From JBEKLJ01 sp050010255 (lineage in GTDB: Bacteria > Acidobacteriota > Terriglobia > Bryobacterales > Bryobacteraceae), in the NCBI GenBank assembly GCA_050010255.1, contig JBEKLJ010000042.1:1-18654 (forward strand): 18,654 nt of DNA, given 5' to 3'. The notes beneath the pieces are model-generated. The model was given only the letters and a program-made list of their open reading frames with translations, searched no databases and had not been told where the DNA came from. Shown piece after piece: positions 13,752 through 18,654 of this stretch (within the stretch, counting starts at the first letter, position 1; each line of letters starts with the position of its first letter). Both the position numbers and the translations under genes were made by a program.

Positions 13752-15191
13752 GTGCGGATCGCGGCTGGTAACGCCCTCCTCGTTGTGTTGACGCTCACGC
13801 CCGTCGTGGCCATCGCCTGGCAGCAGGGCGCGCCGCCGGCGGCGCCGGCGAAGCCCTCCTCCGGCGCCCGCCAGCCCGCACGGCGGCCGCAGGCGGCCGC
13901 GGCGAAGCCAGCTCCCGCGCCCGCTCCGAAGCCTGTTCCGAAACCGCTTGCCAATCCGCCCCGGATCGTCAACGCAGTCTACTTCACCGAGAACTCGGCC
14001 GGCTTGAGGCGCCGGGTGGACTACCTGGTCGATCTCCGCAAGACCACCGAGATCAACGCCGTCGTCGTGGATGTCAAGGACTACTCGGGCAACATCCCCT
14101 ACCCCATGGCCCTGAGGGAGGCGCGCCAGTATGGCGCCGTCCGGCCCTTCATCCGCGACATCGACGCGCTGGTTGACCGGCTGCACGGCGAGGGCGTCTA
14201 CGTCATCGCGCGCATCACCTGTTTCCAGGACCCGGTGCTGGCGCAGGCTCGCCCCAGCCTGGCCGTGCACCGCCTCTCCAAGCTGCCCAAGGACCGGAAG
14301 AGTCCCCTGAGGCGCGAGTCGCTGTGGCTCGACCGCAAGGGGCTGTCGTGGCTCGACCCGGCCTCGCGCGGGGCCTGGGACTACCTGGTGGCGGTTGGCA
14401 GGGACGCCCTCGCCCACGGCTTCGATGAGCTGAACTTCGACTACATCCGCTTCCCCTCTGACGGCGATCTGAACGACATGTACTTTCCCGACTGGGACGG
14501 CAAGACGCCGAAGAGCGAGGTCATCCGCGGCTTCTTCGCTCACCTGCGGAAGCAGTTTGCCGGCGTGCCGATCTCGGCCGATGTGTTCGGGCTGGCGACC
14601 GTCAGCACGGACGACCTGGGAATCGGGCAGGTCATCGAGGATGCCTACGCCAACTTCGACTACGTCTGCCCCATGGTCTACCCGTCGCATTACGCGAGGC
14701 AGTTCCTCGGTTTTCGGAGCCCCGCGGCGCACCCCTACCAGGTTGTGAACCACTCGATGAAGGATGCGCTCAGCCGGTTGAACAGCTTCCGTCGGCGCCC
14801 GCAGCACGGAGAGATTGGAGGCAACGGCGGGTCAGCGTCCCCGCAGCCGCAGGCTGCCCCGCCCCGGGAGACCGCGCCGAGGAGGGCGGCAAAGCTCCGG
14901 CCCTGGATCCAGGACTTCAATCTCGGGGCGCGCTACAACAGCGCGATGGTGCGCGCCGAGATCCAGGCAATTCAGGACGCTCTGGGCGAGGATTTCGCCG
15001 GCTACATGGTGTGGAGCCCGTCGAACGTCTACAAGCGCGAGGCGCTGCGGCCGCCCCCGCCCCAACCGCCACAGGCGAAGACGGAGCCGACGCGACCGAC
15101 GGAGCCGCCGCGACCGACGGAGCCGCCGCGACCGACGGTGCCGCCGCAGGCGCCGGCGGCGACCGGCGCGGAAAAGAAGCCGGCGCCATGA
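13752..15191 (+). CDS. Secreted DUF4015-type putative glycoside hydrolase
   Basis: A 479-residue exported protein of the DUF4015 family, predicted to form a TIM-barrel glycosidase-like fold; no substrate is known to me. A signal peptide (1-21) and a Pro/Ala-rich linker (26-70) precede the barrel. Family hallmarks are INAVVVDVKDYSG (101-113), VYVIARITCFQD (149-160), LNFDYIRFPSDG (227-238), ISADVFGLAT (274-283), DYVCPMVYPSHY (303-314), LRPWIQDF (382-389) and YMVWSPSNVY (418-427). D230 and D277 are candidate acidic active-site residues. Two oddities stand out. A low-complexity insert (about 346-380) interrupts the barrel, and a PTEPPR tail comes from an 18-bp tandem repeat. GTG 13752 gives the signal peptide; there is no clear ribosome site. 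Confidence 0.82.
   Translation: MRIAAGNALLVVLTLTPVVAIAWQQGAPPAAPAKPSSGARQPARRPQAAAAKPAPAPAPKPVPKPLANPPRIVNAVYFTENSAGLRRRVDYLVDLRKTTEINAVVVDVKDYSGNIPYPMALREARQYGAVRPFIRDIDALVDRLHGEGVYVIARITCFQDPVLAQARPSLAVHRLSKLPKDRKSPLRRESLWLDRKGLSWLDPASRGAWDYLVAVGRDALAHGFDELNFDYIRFPSDGDLNDMYFPDWDGKTPKSEVIRGFFAHLRKQFAGVPISADVFGLATVSTDDLGIGQVIEDAYANFDYVCPMVYPSHYARQFLGFRSPAAHPYQVVNHSMKDALSRLNSFRRRPQHGEIGGNGGSASPQPQAAPPRETAPRRAAKLRPWIQDFNLGARYNSAMVRAEIQAIQDALGEDFAGYMVWSPSNVYKREALRPPPPQPPQAKTEPTRPTEPPRPTEPPRPTVPPQAPAATGAEKKPAP
15083..15147 (+). repeat. 18-bp tandem repeat in the DUF4015 gene tail
   Basis: Three units of GGAGCCGCCGCGACCGAC (15083-15100 with one change, 15101-15118, 15119-15136) and a partial fourth encode PTEPPR repeats near the C-terminus. 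The unit is a multiple of three, so copy changes keep the frame. Confidence 0.85.
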
Positions 15192-15262
15192 GGGGAATCC
15201 CGTCCGCCGCCGCTCGCAGGGCCGGCCTTGCAACCGCTCCCGGCGGCTGCCAGGATGATGGC

Positions 15263-16075
15263 GTGACCCAATTCACGCTGGTGCGGCCGGCGGCCATCTG
15301 CATCGTCCTTCTTGCCGCGGGCACGTCCTTCGCCGCCCAACTGCAACCCCAGACCGTCCAAGCCTTCGAGCGCTACGCGCGGACGGTCGAGGCCCAGATC
15401 GACGCGCGGCTCCACTCGGACAGATTCCTGTGGGCCGAGGACTCCCCCGAGCGCCTGAAGCTCGTGCGGCAGGGGCAGATCGTGGCCGAGCCGCTGGTCG
15501 GAAAGGGCGACGTCGGGGTGCCCGACGGCCTGGTCCATGACTGGATGGGCGCGGTGTTCGTCCCCGGAGCGACCCTCGCGCAAACCCTCGCGGCGGTGCA
15601 GGATTACGACCGGAACAAGTACACGCGTCGGCCCGAGGTGCTCGACTCGCGCCTCCTGAGCCGCAACGGCAACGACTTCCGCATCTACCTGCGCCTGATG
15701 AAGAAGAAGGTCCTCACCGTCGTGCTTAACACGCAGCACGAAGTGCGCTACTACCCGCTGGATGCCACGCGCTGCCACAGCCGCTCCTACAGCACGCGCA
15801 TCGCCGAGGTCCGCAGCCCGGGCCAGAGCGACGAGCGCGAGCTGCCCGAGGGCCAGGGTCACGGCTTCCTGTGGCGGCTCTACTCCTATTGGCGCTTCGA
15901 GGAGCGAGACGGCGGCGTGTATATCGAATGCCAGGCGCTCTCTCTCTCGCGCGACATTCCCACCGGCCTCGGCTGGCTCATCGAGCCCATCATCCGCGAG
16001 CTCCCGCGCGAATCGCTGATCCAGACGCTCCGCTCCACCCGCAACGCCATTCTGAATCCTCCTCCGGCACCGTGA
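15263..16075 (+). CDS. Exported START/SRPBCC-like protein of unknown function
   Basis: A 270-residue protein with a signal peptide (MTQFTLVRPAAICIVLLAAGTSFAA). The middle shows a fold-like pattern of SRPBCC/START proteins: VHDWMGAVFVPGATLAQTLAAVQDYD, then alternating strands (DFRIYLRLMKKKVLTVVLNTQHEVRYY). A long C-terminal helix follows, around GLGWLIEPIIRELPRESLIQTLRSTR. Such domains bind hydrophobic ligands in a cavity. I recall similar proteins from acidobacteria but no assigned role. I chose GTG 15263 because it starts a proper signal peptide, with AGGATG upstream. ATG 15188 overlaps the DUF4015 stop by 4 bases but puts 25 unlikely residues before the signal. It is probably co-transcribed with the upstream gene. 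Confidence 0.7.
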   Translation: MTQFTLVRPAAICIVLLAAGTSFAAQLQPQTVQAFERYARTVEAQIDARLHSDRFLWAEDSPERLKLVRQGQIVAEPLVGKGDVGVPDGLVHDWMGAVFVPGATLAQTLAAVQDYDRNKYTRRPEVLDSRLLSRNGNDFRIYLRLMKKKVLTVVLNTQHEVRYYPLDATRCHSRSYSTRIAEVRSPGQSDERELPEGQGHGFLWRLYSYWRFEERDGGVYIECQALSLSRDIPTGLGWLIEPIIRELPRESLIQTLRSTRNAILNPPPAP

Positions 16076-16118
16076 GGCAATTCGGAGACACGACAGACTC
16101 GCTACTGCAGGTCGGCGC

Positions 16119-17183
16119 CTACTTCGGCGGCTGCTCCACGGTCCGGTCTTCCGGCAGCGCGTCCGGCGTGAAAGTGATCGTCGACTCGGCGGTGAACTTG
16201 CGGTACAGCCGGAACTCGACGTCGTTCTTCGTCAAGTAGCGTGCCTGGCCCATCCGGACCACGGCCTTGAGCGGCAGCATGTACTGGTGGCCGGCGATCT
16301 CAGCCCAGTCGTAATCCAGCGTCGTCATCGTCTGCTGGACGGGGAAGTCCGGCGGCAGCTCGGCCACCAGGGTAATGCGCAGCACCGCCAGCAAGTCGCG
16401 GTCCACGAAGACAAGGCCGTGGTAGGCGGGCACTACGTCGTTGGTGTGCTCGTAGATGACGTGCCATTTCGAGCGCGACTGCGCCACCCGGTAGGTGAAC
16501 ACGTAGGCCCGGCGGCCGCGCAGCGTGGCCCAGCGCTCCCAGCCGAAAGCCGCCTCGGCGGCCGGCGTGAACAACTCGTACATCAGGCTGCCGAACTCGC
16601 CCGCGGAGGTGGTCCCGCCCAGGGACTGGAACGAAACGTCGCGAACCAACTGGTTGTTCACCAGCACCAGCTTGTAGTCTTCCCTGTGCTCGGAATAGGC
16701 CACGCGGGCCGTCAGCGTGTCATGCTGGCGCCAGTACTCCATCCCGCTCGGGTCGACGTAGCGCCGGGTGACCTGGGTGCAGATGAAGTCGGGCAGGTTC
16801 TTGGTGTAGTTGAGCGCGTACTCGCGGACCTGCTCGATGATCCGCTGCTGCTCGACGGAATCCGGCGGCGGGATCGGCGGGGGCGGCGGCGGCGGCGGGG
16901 CCGGCTTGGGCGCCGCGGGCAAACTGCGCGAGGCGTCTCTTAGGGCGGTCAGGGCCTGCATCGTCCTGGGCCCGGCGCCCAGGCGGCTCAACTCCTCGAA
17001 CGTCGCGTCATCCAGCCGCTCCCGGAGCTCCACCTTGTCGAGGTAGGCGGCCACCTGCTTGTCCGGCTGCTTCAACTGGACCGCGGAGCGAACAAAGCTG
17101 GCCAATCGCTCCACGCTCAGTTTCGTCTGCGCGGGCGCCAGCAACGACACCCCCGCCACGAGCAGCGCCAGCCTCAACCGCAT
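16119..17183 (-). CDS. Secreted acidobacterial protein of unknown function, Pro-rich linker
   Basis: A 354-residue exported protein. The signal peptide covers about 1-18 (MRLRLALLVAGVSLLAPAQ). A helical domain (21-88) is joined by a run of prolines (96-107) to a larger C-terminal domain (109-354). That domain opens with EYALNYTKNLPDFICTQVTR, a stretch I recognise from several uncharacterised acidobacterial proteins. It continues as beta-rich sequence with FTYRV, HVIYEHT and YHGLVFVDRD. It may be an outer-membrane or periplasmic protein related in fold to lipid-carrier folds, but that is a guess. ATG 17183 fits the signal; upstream codons are arginine- and glycine-rich and unlikely. It is divergent from the ABC permease genes about 100 bases away. 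Confidence 0.72.
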   Translation of the reverse strand: MRLRLALLVAGVSLLAPAQTKLSVERLASFVRSAVQLKQPDKQVAAYLDKVELRERLDDATFEELSRLGAGPRTMQALTALRDASRSLPAAPKPAPPPPPPPPIPPPDSVEQQRIIEQVREYALNYTKNLPDFICTQVTRRYVDPSGMEYWRQHDTLTARVAYSEHREDYKLVLVNNQLVRDVSFQSLGGTTSAGEFGSLMYELFTPAAEAAFGWERWATLRGRRAYVFTYRVAQSRSKWHVIYEHTNDVVPAYHGLVFVDRDLLAVLRITLVAELPPDFPVQQTMTTLDYDWAEIAGHQYMLPLKAVVRMGQARYLTKNDVEFRLYRKFTAESTITFTPDALPEDRTVEQPPK

Positions 17184-17282
17184 ACCATTCCATTGTCGCA
17201 CGGGCCGTCCGGGCGGCCTTCCACGCAAAAAAAGATCGTGGCGGGATGGAACAAACCGCGACCCGGCGTCGTCTTCTGTTCG

Positions 17283-18524
17283 GTGAGGTCAAGCGCGTCA
17301 CTAGGCGAGGCTGTGTCGGTAGCCGCCGGCTCGCTCCGCTCCAACAAGCTGCGCAGCTTCCTGACCCTGCTCGGCATCATCCTGGCCACCACCACGCTGA
17401 TCGCGGTCATGTCGGTGATCCACGGCATGGACGTCTACGTGGCCCAGCAGGTTTCCGACATGGGCGGGGACGGCTTCCGTGTCGTCCGGCTGGCCATGAT
17501 CGGCGAGTTCGACCCCAAGAAGTACCTCGAGCTGTTGCGCCGCAACCCCAAGCTCAGCCGGGAGGAGTTCGACTTCATCAAGAACCGGCTCACACTGTGC
17601 CGGGAGGTGGGCATGGAGGGCTACCGGCGCGTGGCCATCCACGTCGGCCAGGAATCCGCCGACGGCGTGCAGTTGCGCGGCGTCACCAGCAATATGTCGT
17701 CGATTGCGAACCTTCAGGTCACCTCGGGCCGGTTCTTTACCGACGTCGACGGCCAGCGGCGGCAGATGGTCGCCTTTATTGGCGCCGAAGTCAAGGAGAA
17801 GTTCTTCCCGAACGTCAACGCGGTCGGCAAGGTGATGGAGGTCGACGGCCGGCCGTTCCAGGTGATCGGCGTGGCCAAGGCCCAGGGCAGCGTGTTCGGC
17901 CAGAGCCGCGACAATTTCCTCATGGTGCCGATTGAGACCTTTTTCAAGATGTTCGGAATGCAGACCGACGTCAACTACTTCGCAGTGGCCATGGACCACG
18001 AGCATTTCTATCAGGCCCAGGACGAGGCCCGGGTGCTGTTGCGCAGCTTTCGGCATCTCCGCCCGAACCAGGAAGACAACTTCTCCATCGTCGGCTCCGA
18101 GTCGCTCACCGAAGCCTGGGACAAGCTGACCGGCGCGGTCGCGGCCACCGCCGTGGCGGTGGTCTCGATCTTCATGGTGGTGGGCGGCGTGGTCATCATG
18201 AACATCATGCTGGCGGTGGTGAGCGAGCGCACGCACGAGATCGGCATCCGCAAGAGCGTCGGTGCGCGCCGGGGCGACATTCTCCGCCAGTTCCTGGTCG
18301 AGTCCTCCATGCTGGCCGCCAGCGGCGGCCTCATCGGCTGGGTGGTCGCCTGGGGCCTGGCCGTGCTGGTCCGCAGTGTGACGCCGGTACCCATGGCCGT
18401 CCCGCCGCAGGCCGTCGTGATCTCGGTCGTGCTCTCGGCGAGCGTCGGCCTGTTCTTCGGAATCTACCCGGCGCGCCGCGCCGCCCTGCTGGATCCCATT
18501 CAGGCGCTGAGGGCCGAAAAATGA
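17283..18524 (+). CDS. MacB-type ABC transporter permease
   Basis: An inner-membrane permease of the FtsX/MacB family, about 413 residues. One N-terminal helix (24-46) precedes a large periplasmic MacB-PCD domain (about 50-280). Three C-terminal helices follow (about 285-313, 343-363, 376-395). The loop SERTHEIGIRKSVGARRGDILRQF (314-337) is the coupling segment that contacts the ATPase, and ARRAALLDPIQALR is the family's usual end. Such complexes export peptides, lipoproteins or drugs, or sense envelope stress. The ATPase and adaptor are not in view. The start is uncertain: GTG 17283 is chosen by fit to family N-termini, with no ribosome site seen. GTG 17313 and TTG 17193 are alternatives. 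The last codons overlap the next permease by 4 bases. Confidence 0.85.
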   Translation: MRSSASLGEAVSVAAGSLRSNKLRSFLTLLGIILATTTLIAVMSVIHGMDVYVAQQVSDMGGDGFRVVRLAMIGEFDPKKYLELLRRNPKLSREEFDFIKNRLTLCREVGMEGYRRVAIHVGQESADGVQLRGVTSNMSSIANLQVTSGRFFTDVDGQRRQMVAFIGAEVKEKFFPNVNAVGKVMEVDGRPFQVIGVAKAQGSVFGQSRDNFLMVPIETFFKMFGMQTDVNYFAVAMDHEHFYQAQDEARVLLRSFRHLRPNQEDNFSIVGSESLTEAWDKLTGAVAATAVAVVSIFMVVGGVVIMNIMLAVVSERTHEIGIRKSVGARRGDILRQFLVESSMLAASGGLIGWVVAWGLAVLVRSVTPVPMAVPPQAVVISVVLSASVGLFFGIYPARRAALLDPIQALRAEK

Positions 18525-18654
18525 GCCGCTCGGAGATCTTCTCGGCCGCCGCCATGGCCCTGGGCACCATCCGCGAGCACAAGCTCAGGAGCTTCCTGAC
18601 GGTGCTGGGCGTGATCATCGGCACGGCCACCGTGATTGCCGTCGGTTCGGTCGT
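18521..18654 (+). CDS. Second MacB-type ABC permease, N-terminal fragment
   Basis: The ATG at 18521 overlaps the previous stop (ATGA), a sign of translational coupling. The 44 visible residues start MSRSEIFSAAAMALGTIREH, followed by KLRSFLTVLGVIIGTATVIAVGSV. They match the first helix of the upstream permease (NKLRSFLTLLGIILATTTLIAVMSV), so this is a paralogue. The pair probably forms a heterodimeric permease. It is cut by the right window edge. Confidence 0.85.
   Translation, partial: MSRSEIFSAAAMALGTIREHKLRSFLTVLGVIIGTATVIAVGSV

Noticed and set aside
15083..15147. Tandem repeat as a possible CRISPR or regulatory array
   Set aside because: The units are contiguous without spacers and in frame with a Pro-rich protein tail.
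17193..17282. TTG start extending the first ABC permease
   Set aside because: The added residues are unlike permease N-termini and would nearly abut the divergent gene start. The family begins close to the first membrane helix.

Overview
This is an 18.7 kb piece of a high-GC bacterial chromosome. It most resembles an acidobacterium of the Bryobacter/Solibacter kind. The grounds are the GC-rich codon use, two secreted proteins of a type I associate with that phylum (the NLPDFICTQVTRRY protein and the START-like protein), GTG starts, and intergenic spaces packed with palindromic repeats. The phylum is an inference from gene content. There is no rRNA or marker tree here.

Left part (1-3133): the N-terminal part of dxr (isoprenoid synthesis, minus strand) runs off the left edge. 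A 515-base gap follows, holding a 183-bp palindromic repeat and a promoter-preceded, pseudoknot-like RNA candidate. Next come a beta-hydroxyacid dehydrogenase (minus) and, divergently, a textbook L-threonine 3-dehydrogenase (tdh). A 262-bp element with perfect 17-bp terminal inverted repeats sits between those two.

Middle part (3134-11022): a membrane-anchored alpha/beta hydrolase, a 678-residue secreted protein resembling a phage tail fibre with two duplicated modules, a dCMP deaminase, a small class I cytochrome c and a tiny membrane protein. Then come an IS110-family insertion sequence with a long non-coding left end (the usual place of a bridge RNA) and a Tat-type secreted FrsA/DUF1100-like hydrolase.

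Right part (11023-18654): an aas-type acyltransferase/acyl-ACP synthetase (minus) and, across a second copy of the terminal-repeat element, a secreted DUF4015-type putative glycosidase. A START-like secreted protein follows. Then an acidobacterial secreted protein of unknown function (minus) lies divergent from two overlapping MacB-type ABC permease genes, the second cut by the right edge.

Most genes are housekeeping or unrelated, so there is no single operon-scale pathway. The unusual layer is the non-coding one. Two families of covarying palindromic elements and several fragments sit next to promoters, the IS110 element abuts one fragment, and there is one candidate structured RNA. I found no tRNA, rRNA, CRISPR array, defence island or biosynthetic cluster.
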